Both the position numbers and the translations under genes were made by a program. DNA of 64,000 nt from Moraxella ovis (GTDB lineage: Bacteria > Pseudomonadota > Gammaproteobacteria > Pseudomonadales > Moraxellaceae): positions 186,001-250,000 of the forward strand of contig NZ_UGPW01000001.1 in assembly GCF_900453105.1 (NCBI RefSeq), read 5' to 3'. Positions 16,168-26,182 of the stretch are shown piece by piece (within the stretch, counting starts at the first letter, position 1; the number at the start of each line of letters is the position of its first letter). The notes under the pieces were generated by a model. That model searched no databases. It saw only the letters and a list, made by a program, of their open reading frames with translations, and was not told the origin of the DNA.

Positions 16168-16536
16168 ATGAACGATAAACACGCCCATCTTATCCCGCCA
16201 AAAACCCAATCCGACAGCAGTGTGGGCATGATTGGGCTGTGTCGCCTGATTTTGGGGCTGCTTGTCGCTGCCATCATATGGACGGGCGTGAGCATTTCTG
16301 TACAGACTCAGGCGCATCATGAAGCTTATCGCAACCTTCAAAAACTCAAAAAAGAACTGACCGCCATGCAAGTAGAAGAGCAGCGCCTACTCATTGAACA
16401 GCAGACCTTTAGTGCCACGCCTCAGGTTGCTCGCCGAGCGGTGAGTGAATTGGGCATGTTCTTCCCTGCCGGTGATTCACGCCGAGTTATTGCACCAACC
16501 ACGGCTGACACCCAATCAAATAAGGCGGCTCAGTGA
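16168..16536 (+). CDS. ftsL: Cell division protein FtsL
   Basis: The 122-aa bitopic membrane protein has a short cytosolic N-terminus, one membrane helix (about 26-46) and a periplasmic coiled coil rich in Leu/Glu/Gln (about 50-80). FtsL joins FtsB and FtsQ in the divisome complex that activates FtsW-FtsI. Sequence similarity in this family is low, so the call leans on size, topology and position between rsmH and ftsI. Its stop overlaps the ftsI start. Confidence 0.88.
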   Translation: MNDKHAHLIPPKTQSDSSVGMIGLCRLILGLLVAAIIWTGVSISVQTQAHHEAYRNLQKLKKELTAMQVEEQRLLIEQQTFSATPQVARRAVSELGMFFPAGDSRRVIAPTTADTQSNKAAQ

Positions 16537-18530
16537 TGAAAAAACCTGATCAAAAACAAGGCGCATCATCTAAAGTCACGCCACCACTGCGTAAAAAAAC
16601 CACTAAAAATAAAGCCAATCCTGCCCAAAACTACCAAGAAGGCTCATCAAGATTCGGGTCATTGTTCGGTGGATCTGGCAAAAAACGCCGCCAAAAAGCC
16701 GCCACCATGTTGGGCGGATTACAAGACGTTGGGCGTTATAAATTCGCTTGGGCTATTGTGGCTGTCTGTTTTGCCATTTTATTTGCTCGGGCGTTTTATT
16801 TGCAAGTTACTAACTCATCGTTTTTGATTGAGCAAGGCGAAAAGCTCATCACATCGAAGCGCTCGGTGCCTGTATATCGTGGCATGATTACAGACATGAC
16901 GGGCGCACCACTGGCGGCGAATGCGCCTCTATCGACTGTGGTATTTAGCCCATATGATTACGCGGTGGAGTACTACAGACTTGATAAAATCATCAAAACC
17001 AGCCAAAACGCCAAAACCATCGCTAAGGCCAGCGAAGACCTTAAGCAGATGGATTTGGTGAAATTGGCAGCAACAGCGAATTTCCCACTAGAAAAACTTC
17101 AAAATGCCGTCGCAATCAAACACGACCTTGATCTGAGCAATGAAGAGGAGGTAAATGCAGCACTGCCAAAAGGTGCAGGTTCACGCCGTCTGATCATACT
17201 ACCAAAAGCACCGCCTGAGATTGTTGAGCCGTTGATGGCGCTTGATTTTGTTGGGATTAGTGAAGAGAAGTTCTTCCAAAGATATTATCTACAAGCCGAG
17301 CCATATGCGCAGATTCTAGGCTACATGGCGCAATCTAGCGATGAAAAGAATGGCGGTTATGTGGGTCGTGCAGGTATCGAAGCCAAGTATGAAAAACAGC
17401 TGGCAGGTGAGCGCGGACAAGTGCTCATCCTAAAGGACGCCCGTCAGTCTGCCATCAAAGAAATCAAAGAAATCAAACCGACCGTTGAAGGTCAAGACAT
17501 TCATCTGACCATCGATTCGCGCTTGCAGTATGTCCTTTATAAGGAGCTTGAGCAAGTAGGGCGCACTCAGTCGGCACGTTCAAGCTCGGGCATTGTGGTG
17601 GATGTCTTGACCGGAGATGTGTTGGCATTGGGTTCTTGGCCATCGTTTAACTCAAATAATCTGTCAGAGCGTACCGGTGCTAATGAGCGTAATCGCCCTG
17701 TGCTAGATACCTTTGAGCCGGGTTCTGTGATGAAGCCATTCACGGTGGCGGCAGCATTAGAGTCGGGCAAATATTCTACCAGCTCTCTGATTAATACCTC
17801 GCCAGGCAGCCTATATGTGGGCGGATACACCATTCGAGACAGCGGTAATTATGGCGCCATTACGCTTGCCAAGCTGATCCAAAAATCCAGTAACGTCGCT
17901 TCTGCCAAGATCGCACTTAGCTTACCTGCCAATGCCATCTCTGACATGCAAAGACGCTTTGGTTTTGGTCAAAAAACAGCCTTAAATTTCCCAGCCGAAG
18001 CCTCAGGTGGTGTTAGCGACCCTAGCGAAAAAGAATATTCTCGCCGTGCAACCCTAAGTTATGGCTATGGTCAGACGGTGACACTTGCTCAAGTTGTCCA
18101 AGCTTATGCTGCCTTGGCAAATAACGGCATGCTAAGACCGCTGCGCTTGGTAAAAGAAGACGAGCTGCCAGAGCCCACCCAAGTCATTGAGCCTAAGAAC
18201 GCCCAAGCCATCGTGAAGATGATGGAGCTGGTCACCGAACAGGGCGGTACAGCGCGCGCGGCAGCGATTAATGGCTATCGTGTGGCGGGCAAGACAGGTA
18301 CGTCACGCCGGACCAACCCGAATGGTGGTTATTATACCGATCAGTATCGTACGACTTTTGCGGGCATTGCACCTGCATCGAATCCACGTTTTGCCATTGC
18401 GATATTGGTCGAGGATCCACGTCGTCAATTCTACGCAGGTCAAGTCTCAGCACCAGTATTTCATAATGTCATGAAAGAGGCGCTGCGTCTGTATAATGTA
18501 CCGTTTGATAAGCCGTTACAGCTAAATTGA
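16536..18530 (+). CDS. ftsI: Peptidoglycan D,D-transpeptidase FtsI (PBP3)
   Basis: This septal class B penicillin-binding protein cross-links peptidoglycan at division. The 664-aa product has a long, basic cytosolic tail (about 65 residues), one membrane helix at about 70-88, the PBP dimer domain, and the transpeptidase domain. The catalytic Ser-Val-Met-Lys is near 397-400, SSN near 451 and KTGTS near 590. ATG 16536 shares bases with the ftsL stop; the GTG one codon earlier is the alternative. The cytosolic tail is longer than in E. coli (588 aa in total). Confidence 0.95.
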   Translation: MKKPDQKQGASSKVTPPLRKKTTKNKANPAQNYQEGSSRFGSLFGGSGKKRRQKAATMLGGLQDVGRYKFAWAIVAVCFAILFARAFYLQVTNSSFLIEQGEKLITSKRSVPVYRGMITDMTGAPLAANAPLSTVVFSPYDYAVEYYRLDKIIKTSQNAKTIAKASEDLKQMDLVKLAATANFPLEKLQNAVAIKHDLDLSNEEEVNAALPKGAGSRRLIILPKAPPEIVEPLMALDFVGISEEKFFQRYYLQAEPYAQILGYMAQSSDEKNGGYVGRAGIEAKYEKQLAGERGQVLILKDARQSAIKEIKEIKPTVEGQDIHLTIDSRLQYVLYKELEQVGRTQSARSSSGIVVDVLTGDVLALGSWPSFNSNNLSERTGANERNRPVLDTFEPGSVMKPFTVAAALESGKYSTSSLINTSPGSLYVGGYTIRDSGNYGAITLAKLIQKSSNVASAKIALSLPANAISDMQRRFGFGQKTALNFPAEASGGVSDPSEKEYSRRATLSYGYGQTVTLAQVVQAYAALANNGMLRPLRLVKEDELPEPTQVIEPKNAQAIVKMMELVTEQGGTARAAAINGYRVAGKTGTSRRTNPNGGYYTDQYRTTFAGIAPASNPRFAIAILVEDPRRQFYAGQVSAPVFHNVMKEALRLYNVPFDKPLQLN

Positions 18531-18569
18531 TTAATTTGATGAATACAAAAGCATCATAAGGAATGAGTC

Positions 18570-20087
18570 ATGAAACCAATTACCTTAGTCCAGCTGTTCG
18601 ATGATTTGCAGTTGCAGATGCTTGATGAGATCGCTCAGAGTGTCGCGCATGTGCCTTTTCATCGTTTTTGCTTGGATAGTCGCAAGGCGTCTGAGGGTGA
18701 TGCGTTCGTGCTTTTGTCCAGCTTTAGCCATCAAGATGATGCGCTAGAGCGAGCCAATCAATACCTAACATCTGTAGAGGATAAAGCTGCGTTTGTGTTG
18801 TCGCAGATTGACCCTAAGCTGCTTGATGTTAGATTTAGTAAGCCAATCGTCTATCTGCCAACGATTCGACATTATTTGGGGGATTTGATCGCGGCGCGTT
18901 TTCAGGTGGATAAGCCCGCCAAGCTGCCGACGGTGGTCGCGGTGACAGGAACCAATGGCAAGACAACAGTCAGCCAGTTGGTCGCGCAGCTGTGCGAGCT
19001 GTCAGGCGCGCCTTCTGCCATCATGGGAACAGCAGGCAATGGACGCCTGCACGCACTTGTGCAGTCGGCGAATACGACAGGCGATGTCTTGGCGGTGCAT
19101 GAATTCTTATATCAAATGGCGCTCGATGGTGTAGAAGTGGTAGCGCTTGAGGCGAGCAGTCATGGCCTGCATCAGCATCGACTACAGGGTGTGCCTGTAC
19201 AAGTGGCGATCTATACCAACCTGTCGCATGATCATCTGGATTATCATGCCGACATGGAGGAGTACCGCGCTGCCAAGGCAAGACTGTTCGATGAGGGGTA
19301 TTTTAGTACATTAACCTGTGGCATCATTAATCAAGATGCTAACTATCCTTTATTGACCAAGAATCACACCGCCAATTATCAGCTGCTTACGTACAGTCAG
19401 CAGGATGATCGCGCAAATTATTTTGCCAAAGAGATTGCGCCCAGCCTTGATGGTGTAGGTATTGAGCTTGTCGCTCAAGGCGAGCACATCACCCTAAAGA
19501 GCCCGCTCTTAGGCTTATTCAATGTCGATAATCTGATGGCGGCAGTTGCGGCATTTTTGGCGTTGTTTCCTGAGAAGCGAGCCGAGCTTCCTGAACTGGC
19601 CGCCCAATTGCAAGGCGCGCGCGGTCGCATGCAGCGCATCCCTTCTAAGGCAGGGTCTTTTATTGTGGATTATGCGCACACGCCAGATGCACTGGAGCAG
19701 GTGCTAGTCAGTTTGCGTAAGCATTGCACAGGCAAGCTAATCGCGGTGTTCGGATGCGGTGGCGATAGAGACAGAACGAAGCGCCCCATCATGGCAAAAG
19801 CAGGCGTCACTCATGCCGATGTGTCGATATTCACCGCGGACAACCCTCGCTCAGAAGACCCTAATGCCATTTTAAAAGACATGCAGATCGATCTTACCTG
19901 TGAAGAGCATTATAAGGTCATCATCGAGCCTGATCGCAAGAGCGCCATTCGCCAAGCAGTGCAGATGGCAGGCGAGAATGACATTGTTGTGATACTCGGC
20001 AAGGGGCATGAGACCTACCAAGAGATTAACGGTGTTCGTCATGATTTTGATGATGCGGCAGTGCTTGCAGAATTGCTAAATGAGTGA
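18570..20087 (+). CDS. murE: UDP-MurNAc-tripeptide synthetase (meso-DAP adding)
   Basis: MurE adds meso-2,6-diaminopimelate to UDP-MurNAc-L-Ala-D-Glu in the cytosol. The 505-aa Mur ligase has the ATP loop TGTNGKTT at 126-133, a middle domain with VVALEASSHGLHQHRL, and the C-terminal DNPR motif at 424-427. DNPR selects meso-DAP over lysine, showing a DAP-type Gram-negative wall. It lies 39 bases after ftsI with a GGAATGA leader, in the same operon. Confidence 0.95.
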   Translation: MKPITLVQLFDDLQLQMLDEIAQSVAHVPFHRFCLDSRKASEGDAFVLLSSFSHQDDALERANQYLTSVEDKAAFVLSQIDPKLLDVRFSKPIVYLPTIRHYLGDLIAARFQVDKPAKLPTVVAVTGTNGKTTVSQLVAQLCELSGAPSAIMGTAGNGRLHALVQSANTTGDVLAVHEFLYQMALDGVEVVALEASSHGLHQHRLQGVPVQVAIYTNLSHDHLDYHADMEEYRAAKARLFDEGYFSTLTCGIINQDANYPLLTKNHTANYQLLTYSQQDDRANYFAKEIAPSLDGVGIELVAQGEHITLKSPLLGLFNVDNLMAAVAAFLALFPEKRAELPELAAQLQGARGRMQRIPSKAGSFIVDYAHTPDALEQVLVSLRKHCTGKLIAVFGCGGDRDRTKRPIMAKAGVTHADVSIFTADNPRSEDPNAILKDMQIDLTCEEHYKVIIEPDRKSAIRQAVQMAGENDIVVILGKGHETYQEINGVRHDFDDAAVLAELLNE

Positions 20088-20147
20088 TGATTAATTCATT
20101 ATTACCAGCGTAACAATAGAATATTTAAGAATAACACAAAGAGCATT

Positions 20148-21611
20148 ATGACCTCCTATATTTGGCAAAAAGACAATCTACAAGCCGCCACTCAAGGCGT
20201 CTGGCAGGGCGAATTTAGCACCCAAAGCACGCGCATCACAACTGACACGCGTAAGATTGAGCAGGGTGATATTTTCCTTGCCTTCAAAGGCGATAACTTT
20301 GACGGTCATGATTATGTTGAGACCGCCAAGGAGTTGGGCGCGGTCGCTGCCATCGTGAACGAGCCTGTGGTAAGTGATCTGCCGCAGCTGATCGTAGGCG
20401 ACACTAAGAAAGCCTTGGGGCTACTGGGCAAATATCGCCGCGATGTGCATTCTGATTTGACCGTGGTGGCTTTGACAGGTTCGTCTGGCAAGACCACCAC
20501 CAAAGAGATGATTGGTAGTATTCTGGGTCAGATTGCGCCAACGCTCATCACTCGTGGCAACCTAAATAACGATCTGGGTGTGCCAATGATGCTACTTGAA
20601 TTGACAGATGAGCATCGATTTGCCGTGATGGAGCTTGGGGCAAATCATGTGGGAGAGATTGCATATACGAGCAATTTGGTGCGTCCTGATGTGGCGTGCG
20701 TGTTAAATATCGGTACGGCGCATCTGGGCGAGTTTGGTGGACGTGCCAACATTGCTCGAGCCAAGGCGGAGATTTATTCATCGCTGACGGCTGAGGGTGT
20801 GGCAGTTGTTCCGTTTGGCGATGAGTTTTTTGAATTTTTGGGCGAGAGCGCCTGCCAGTTTGCGGATAAGATTTTAAGCTTTGGCGAGCAGAGTGTGCCA
20901 TTATCACAGGCAGGTCTGTCGGATGAAGATGTGGCAGAGTTATCTGCGCAAGGCGTCACGTCTGTGCTGATGATGGGCGACCTGTTCGCCGATGACATCG
21001 AAGCCATGCCAACACATAGCACATTTAGCCTAAATACCAATCTTGAGATTGATGAAATCGAAAGTTTGCCTGTAACACTGCCATTCATCGGTGAGCATAA
21101 TGTCGCTAACGCATTGGCCGCCGCCGCTTGCGCTTATGCGCTTGGCGTACCGCTTGAGATGATCGTGCAAGGCTTACAGAATGCCGTCGTACCAAAAGGT
21201 CGCCTAACTCGCATTGCCTTTGGTGAGCACACCTTGATCGATGATACCTATAATGCCAATCCGACCTCCATGATTGCAGCGGCTAAGGTGCTAGAGCAAG
21301 AATCGAATGCCAAGATATTGGTGTTGGGCGATGTTTTTGAATTGGGCAGTGCGGCAGATGACGAGCATTATCAGCTTGGTCAGGGATTGGCGGCTCTTGA
21401 GATTGATGTGGTCTTAACAGTAGGCGATCACATGGTGCACACTGCTCGCGCGGTGAATGAGATTCGTGACATCGCAGTTCATTTTGATGACAAACAAGCG
21501 CTACTGGCCGCTCTTAGAGCTCATCTTAATAATGGCGTATCGACCGTGCTATTTAAAGGCTCGCGTGGCATGAAGATGGAAAGTCTGATTGGTGACTTGA
21601 TGAATGCCTAA
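20148..21611 (+). CDS. murF: UDP-MurNAc-tripeptide--D-Ala-D-Ala ligase
   Basis: MurF completes the UDP-MurNAc-pentapeptide by adding D-Ala-D-Ala. The 487-aa product carries the ATP loop TGSSGKTTTKE at 110-120, the MELGANHVGEIAY segment and the DDTYNANPTSM motif of the C-terminal domain. It is longer than the E. coli enzyme (452 aa) through an acidic insertion around 255-300. The order murE-murF-mraY is conserved. Confidence 0.95.
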   Translation: MTSYIWQKDNLQAATQGVWQGEFSTQSTRITTDTRKIEQGDIFLAFKGDNFDGHDYVETAKELGAVAAIVNEPVVSDLPQLIVGDTKKALGLLGKYRRDVHSDLTVVALTGSSGKTTTKEMIGSILGQIAPTLITRGNLNNDLGVPMMLLELTDEHRFAVMELGANHVGEIAYTSNLVRPDVACVLNIGTAHLGEFGGRANIARAKAEIYSSLTAEGVAVVPFGDEFFEFLGESACQFADKILSFGEQSVPLSQAGLSDEDVAELSAQGVTSVLMMGDLFADDIEAMPTHSTFSLNTNLEIDEIESLPVTLPFIGEHNVANALAAAACAYALGVPLEMIVQGLQNAVVPKGRLTRIAFGEHTLIDDTYNANPTSMIAAAKVLEQESNAKILVLGDVFELGSAADDEHYQLGQGLAALEIDVVLTVGDHMVHTARAVNEIRDIAVHFDDKQALLAALRAHLNNGVSTVLFKGSRGMKMESLIGDLMNA

Positions 21612-21667
21612 AATTATCAGATAATTTAAAAAATTAACGGTACGAGAGTGCCACAAGGGTTTTAATA

Positions 21668-22765
21668 ATGCTTTATTGGTTATTTCAACACAGCGACATT
21701 GCTATCTCATCGCTGACATTGCGTGCATTATTTGCGGTTATTACGGCGCTGCTTATTGTGATTTTTGCGGGTAAGCCTGTCATTAAGTATCTGCGCACGC
21801 TTAAATATGGTCAAGCGGTGCGTGACGATGGTCCAAAGACGCACCTTGTTAAGCAGGGAACGCCTACGATGGGCGGTGTGCTGATTCTGGTTGCGATCGC
21901 GATCTCAACATTGGCATGGGCAGACTTGTCCAATCCTTATGTTTGGATCTTGATGGTGGTAATGGTCATCTTTGGCGCGGTTGGCTGGGCTGATGACTGG
22001 CTAAAAATCAAGCATAAAAACCCACAAGGCCTGATCGCCCGTAAAAAATACTTCTGGCTGTCAGTAGGTTCGCTGTTCGCAGGCGGCTCATTGTACTACA
22101 TCGCACTACAACAAGATGCCGCCACAGCTGCCGCCATGCAGGATGTATTGGTACCATTGTTCAAAGACTGGGTCATTCCCCTGTCAGCGATTCCTTTTGG
22201 TATTGGCTTTATTATTCTGACTTATTTTACTATCAATGGCTCATCGAACGCGGTGAACTTGACAGACGGCTTGGATGGCTTGGTAATTTTGCCTGTGGTG
22301 TTGGTTGCGGCAGGGCTTGGCGTGTTCGCATATATTTCAGGTTCGATGAATTATGCTGCTTACATGCACGTGCCTTATATCGCCTATAATGCTGAGGTCA
22401 TCATCGTCTGCGCATCGATCATTGGCGCAGGACTTGGCTTCTTATGGTATAACGCGGCGCCTGCCGATGTCTTTATGGGTGACGTGGGTGCGCTAAGCCT
22501 TGGTGGTATGCTTGGTACGATGGCGGTCATGACGCGTCAAGAGCTTGCCTTTGTGATCATGGGTGGTGTCTTTGTGGCGGAAGCGGTGTCGGTCATCCTA
22601 CAGGTTGGCTCTTATAAGCTGCGCAAAAAACGTATCTTCTTGATGGCACCATTACACCATCATTTTGAGGAAATGGGTCTAAAAGAAACCAAGGTAGTCG
22701 CGCGTTTTTATATCGTGTGCATCATCTTGGTCGTGCTGGGTCTGATGACCCTAAAGCTTCGCTAA
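21668..22765 (+). CDS. mraY: Phospho-N-acetylmuramoyl-pentapeptide-transferase
   Basis: MraY transfers phospho-MurNAc-pentapeptide to undecaprenyl phosphate, forming lipid I at the inner membrane. The 365-aa product has about ten membrane helices and all family motifs: the VRDDGPKTH loop (51-59), WADDW (107-111), NLTDGLDGL near 200 and LHHHFE near 328. It has normal length. It is the last cell-wall gene here; murD, ftsW and murG, usually next, do not follow. Confidence 0.96.
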   Translation: MLYWLFQHSDIAISSLTLRALFAVITALLIVIFAGKPVIKYLRTLKYGQAVRDDGPKTHLVKQGTPTMGGVLILVAIAISTLAWADLSNPYVWILMVVMVIFGAVGWADDWLKIKHKNPQGLIARKKYFWLSVGSLFAGGSLYYIALQQDAATAAAMQDVLVPLFKDWVIPLSAIPFGIGFIILTYFTINGSSNAVNLTDGLDGLVILPVVLVAAGLGVFAYISGSMNYAAYMHVPYIAYNAEVIIVCASIIGAGLGFLWYNAAPADVFMGDVGALSLGGMLGTMAVMTRQELAFVIMGGVFVAEAVSVILQVGSYKLRKKRIFLMAPLHHHFEEMGLKETKVVARFYIVCIILVVLGLMTLKLR

Positions 22766-22800
22766 TACTTATTCATCATTCATAAAATCAAGGATGATTT

Positions 22801-23586
22801 ATGACCTCACCGATTTTAATCACCAATCAAAACGACATTGTCACCATCACCTTAAATCGCCCTGACAAGAAAAACGCCATGAGCTTTGAGATGATGCGTG
22901 CACTCATCGAGATTGCAAAGGACATTCGCAAGGATAAGACGGTGCGCGCGGTGATCATCACGGGTGGTGCGGACTTTTGTAGTGGACTTGATTTGTCGGT
23001 ATTTGGTGCGCCTAGGCAGATGGCCTGGGCGATGACGCAGCTGATTAAGCCTGCACCTAGTTTATTTCAAGAAGTTTGTCTAATTTGGCAGAGTTTGCCT
23101 GTGCCAGTGATTGCGGTCATTGATGGTGTGTGCTTGGGCGCAGGATTGCAGCTTGCTCTGGGAGCGGACATACGCATCAGCACATCGCGCGCTAAGTTTG
23201 CCATCCTAGAGGCGAAATGGGGTTTGGTCGCTGACATGGGACTGACCCACACCGCCAAGCTGATGCGCGCAGATCACCTAAAGGAGCTGGCGATGACGGC
23301 GCGTGCGATTGGCGCGGCAGAGGCTGGAGGCTATAAGCTTATCACACACATCGATGACGAACCCATGGCAAAAGCCCAATCAATCGCTAAAGAAATCACT
23401 ACCCGATCACCCGATGCTGTCTATGCCGCCAAAGCGCTTATCAATGGTATGATGCCTAAGTCTCATCGTAAGCTCTATCAAGAAAAACTGTGGCAAATCA
23501 AGCTCATCCTAGGTGCTAATCGTAAGCTTGCCATCAAAAAGACCAAAGACGACGGTGTCGAATTCCTAAAGCGACAGTTTAAATAG
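22801..23586 (+). CDS. Crotonase-family enoyl-CoA hydratase/isomerase
   Basis: The 261-aa protein has the crotonase fold: NRPDKKNAMSFEM near 19, the oxyanion loop GGADFCSGLDL at 55-65, and IDGVCLGAGLQLALGADIRI at 107-126. Acidic residues at Glu137 (LEAKWG) and Asp145 (ADMG) occupy the active-site positions. This Glu/Asp arrangement resembles dienoyl-CoA isomerases more than the two-Glu hydratases, but the substrate cannot be fixed from sequence. It starts 35 bases after mraY and may be read through from the cell-wall operon. Its function looks unrelated to that operon. Confidence 0.8.
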   Translation: MTSPILITNQNDIVTITLNRPDKKNAMSFEMMRALIEIAKDIRKDKTVRAVIITGGADFCSGLDLSVFGAPRQMAWAMTQLIKPAPSLFQEVCLIWQSLPVPVIAVIDGVCLGAGLQLALGADIRISTSRAKFAILEAKWGLVADMGLTHTAKLMRADHLKELAMTARAIGAAEAGGYKLITHIDDEPMAKAQSIAKEITTRSPDAVYAAKALINGMMPKSHRKLYQEKLWQIKLILGANRKLAIKKTKDDGVEFLKRQFK

Positions 23587-23770
23587 TCCTTGATATTAAG
23601 CCCATCCTAAAACTTTAAAACCCCACTTATTATCAAAAAAACCTAGTATTATCATGGGTTTTGTTGTTTTTGCTGCCAAAAATTCGTCAGAATAAAGTAG
23701 GTGCTTTGTGTTAAAATATCCCCCTAAAAACTAATAACAAAATAAATAAACGACGAAATTAGAGAATAGA

Positions 23771-24997
23771 ATGAATCAGAATCAGTCCGCGCACGAAAAA
23801 CCATTTCCCACCGTTTGGATCTTAATCCTAGGTATGATGATCGCCATCGGCCCTTTGGCGATTGACATGTATCTGCCTGCACTGCCGAGCATGGCGGATG
23901 AGTTTGGGGTGAGTACGACGAATGTGGCGCGTTCGGTGCCTGCGTACTTTGTCGGGTTGGTGTTCGGTCAGCTGTTCTATGGGCCTTTTTCTGATCGGGT
24001 AGGGCGAGTCAAGCCCATGTATATCGGCATGACGATTTTTGTGATCGCATCAATCATCTGCGCCACCACGAATCACGAATATGTCTTGTTCGCTGCTCGT
24101 ACCTTACAGGCTCTGGGTGCGTGTGTGACGGCTGTGGTAACGCGTGCTGCGATTCGTGACACATTAAACCCAGTGCAGTCAGCGCGCGCATTTAGCTTGA
24201 TGGTGCTGGTCATGGGTGTTGCACCAATACTAGCACCGACCTTGGGTGCGGCAATCCTTCAGGTGGCTAATTGGCACATGCTATTTTGGTTCTTGGCAGG
24301 CTATGGCGTTCTAAACATAATCTTAACGAAACTGTTCTTAAAAGAAACCCTAGCACCAGAGAATCGCAACACTCGACCGATGAGCGAGACTTTTTTGGGT
24401 TATGTTGATCTTATGAAGGATAAGACCTTTACCGTGCCTGCTGTGGCAGCGGGGCTACTACAGGGGTCGTTCTTTATTTATCTGTCCATCTCAAGCGTCT
24501 TGTTCATGGAGAATTATGGACTGTCAGAGAAACAATTCGCCATCGCATTCGGGGCGAATGCGTTTGGCTTTATCGCTTTGACACAGGCGAATCAATTCTT
24601 AACCAAGCGATTTAGATTGGTGCGGCTACTGCGCTTTGGTGCGCTCATGCAGGTGATATCGGCGCTTTGCTTGCTTGTTTTGGGGGTGGTATTTGGAGGA
24701 GAAGCTTATTTTGCGGCGGTATTTTTGGCGATATTTTGCTGCATTGTAGGACTTGGTTTTACTCAGCCGAACGCAACCGCCATTGCGCTCGCCTTTCAAA
24801 AGAAACGTGCAGGCATGGCAGCAGCGATGCAAGGCGCACTTCAATTCTCGGTGGGGATATTTGGCGGACTTTTGCTAAGTCTGTTCGATGTCAGTCCTGT
24901 ACTAAAGCTTGGCATCGCGATGAGTGTGCTGACCGCTATTGGAACGTATTTGGTGTACCGATTAAATCCTAGACTTGATCTATCCAAGATGGATTGA
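23771..24997 (+). CDS. Bcr/CflA family MFS drug exporter
   Basis: The 408-aa major-facilitator protein has 12 predicted membrane helices. It has the family's N-terminal DMYLPALPSMADEFG segment and the motif A loop GPFSDRVGR (about residues 74-82) between helices 2 and 3. Motif C-type MGVAPILAPTLGA follows. Members export drugs and small metabolites, including bicyclomycin, chloramphenicol and cysteine, by proton antiport. The substrate is not predictable. It stands alone and ends at a two-way terminator shared with rlmH. Confidence 0.88.
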   Translation: MNQNQSAHEKPFPTVWILILGMMIAIGPLAIDMYLPALPSMADEFGVSTTNVARSVPAYFVGLVFGQLFYGPFSDRVGRVKPMYIGMTIFVIASIICATTNHEYVLFAARTLQALGACVTAVVTRAAIRDTLNPVQSARAFSLMVLVMGVAPILAPTLGAAILQVANWHMLFWFLAGYGVLNIILTKLFLKETLAPENRNTRPMSETFLGYVDLMKDKTFTVPAVAAGLLQGSFFIYLSISSVLFMENYGLSEKQFAIAFGANAFGFIALTQANQFLTKRFRLVRLLRFGALMQVISALCLLVLGVVFGGEAYFAAVFLAIFCCIVGLGFTQPNATAIALAFQKKRAGMAAAMQGALQFSVGIFGGLLLSLFDVSPVLKLGIAMSVLTAIGTYLVYRLNPRLDLSKMD

Positions 24998-25006
24998 TTG
25001 ATAATC

Positions 25007-25037
25007 AAAAAAGCAAGTCGTAAAGGCTTGCTTTTTT
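25007..25037. terminator. Two-way terminator between the Bcr/CflA gene and rlmH
   Basis: AAAAAAGCAAG at 25007-25017 pairs perfectly with 25027-25037 around a nine-base loop. Six As and six Ts flank the GC part, so it can end transcripts from both convergent genes. Confidence 0.88.
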
Positions 25038-25054
25038 GTTGTATTAGCCTTAGC

Positions 25055-25537
25055 TTAGCCGCCACGATGATAGGGATGGTTGTTAATGATGCTCATCGCG
25101 CGATAAAGCTGCTCGATTAAAATCACTCGCACCAACGGATGTGGCAAGGTCAAGTCTGACAAAGACCACTTAAAATCTGCCACTGACAGCACTTCTGGCG
25201 ACAGACCATCCGCGCCACCAATCACCAACGCGACATCCGCGCCATCTTGCATGGCATCGCCAAGCCTATCAGCAAGGCGCTCGGTGGAGAGCATCTTACC
25301 TTTGACTTCAAGCACCCACAGGCGTTCTTTTGGATGGCGCGCTGCCAAGATGGCTTGACCTTCTTGGTGTTTGTATTTATCAATCTCAGCAGCAGAAGGG
25401 TTCTTGGCGCGCTTAGCGGGGGCGATATCGATGATCTCGGTCGTCATCATGGGCTGAATGCGTTTAAAATATTCATCAACACCCGTCTGTACCCAAGCGG
25501 GCATCTTATGCCCAACGCTTAAAATTCTTAATTTCAT
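25055..25537 (-). CDS. rlmH: 23S rRNA (pseudouridine(1915)-N(3))-methyltransferase
   Basis: RlmH is a SPOUT-family methyltransferase that modifies pseudouridine 1915 of helix 69 on assembled ribosomes. The 160-aa product is close to the usual 155-160. The knot region shows LVIGGADGLS (near 103-112), LSDLTLPHPLVR and the C-terminal EQLYRAMSIINNHPYHRG, which is nearly invariant. In many bacteria it follows rsfS; that gene is not next to it here. Confidence 0.96.
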   Translation of the reverse strand: MKLRILSVGHKMPAWVQTGVDEYFKRIQPMMTTEIIDIAPAKRAKNPSAAEIDKYKHQEGQAILAARHPKERLWVLEVKGKMLSTERLADRLGDAMQDGADVALVIGGADGLSPEVLSVADFKWSLSDLTLPHPLVRVILIEQLYRAMSIINNHPYHRGG

Positions 25538-25700
25538 GTAAATATTCCTTAATATTTTTGTATATTTTAAAGAAAAACAGCAAAAAAATCTCGTTTATTT
25601 ATCCGAAAAAATAGCGTAAATTCAAAAACTTTGCTATGCTAAGGCAATTTTAATCATCTTGATTATTTGTCAAAATAGTCATAGCTATAAGGTAATTACC

Positions 25701-26174
25701 ATGACACAATCGCTGATACAACACCCTGCACATAACGACACCATTTATGCGTATGCAGGGTTTTGGGTTCGTTTTTTTGCGCAAATTATTGACGGGATTC
25801 TGTTTTTGTTGATCACGCTGCCGGTATTGTATTTGATTTATGGTGAGGCTTATTTCACCACTGAACCTGCGACGGGATCGCCATTTTATGGGACGGCAGA
25901 CGTGCTGATTTCTTTGGTGTTTCCTTTGGTGGCTTGTTTATGGTTCTGGATGCGAAAAGGCGCAACCCCTGGCAAGATGCTGCTAGGCCTTAAGGTGTTA
26001 GATGCCAAGACGGGTAATTTACTTACTCTTGGTCAGGCACTGCTGCGTTATGTGGGCTACATCTTATCATCATTGATATTCTGTCTTGGCTACATTTGGG
26101 TGGGCTTTGATAAGAAAAAACAAGGCTGGCACGATAAGATGGCCAAGACCGTCGTTGTACGTGAAGCGCGCTAA
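25701..26174 (+). CDS. RDD family membrane protein
   Basis: The 157-aa protein has an N-terminal GFWVRFFAQIIDG, the Arg/Asp-containing first helix that names the RDD family, three to four membrane helices and the RKGATPGKMLLGLKV segment. RDD proteins have no firm function; some are linked to ion transport. ATG 25701 was chosen over an in-frame codon at 25659 because the family begins near here. It ends nine bases before yraN, so the two are probably co-transcribed. A second RDD protein is encoded at 47236. Confidence 0.82.
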   Translation: MTQSLIQHPAHNDTIYAYAGFWVRFFAQIIDGILFLLITLPVLYLIYGEAYFTTEPATGSPFYGTADVLISLVFPLVACLWFWMRKGATPGKMLLGLKVLDAKTGNLLTLGQALLRYVGYILSSLIFCLGYIWVGFDKKKQGWHDKMAKTVVVREAR

Positions 26175-26182
26175 TATCTGTT

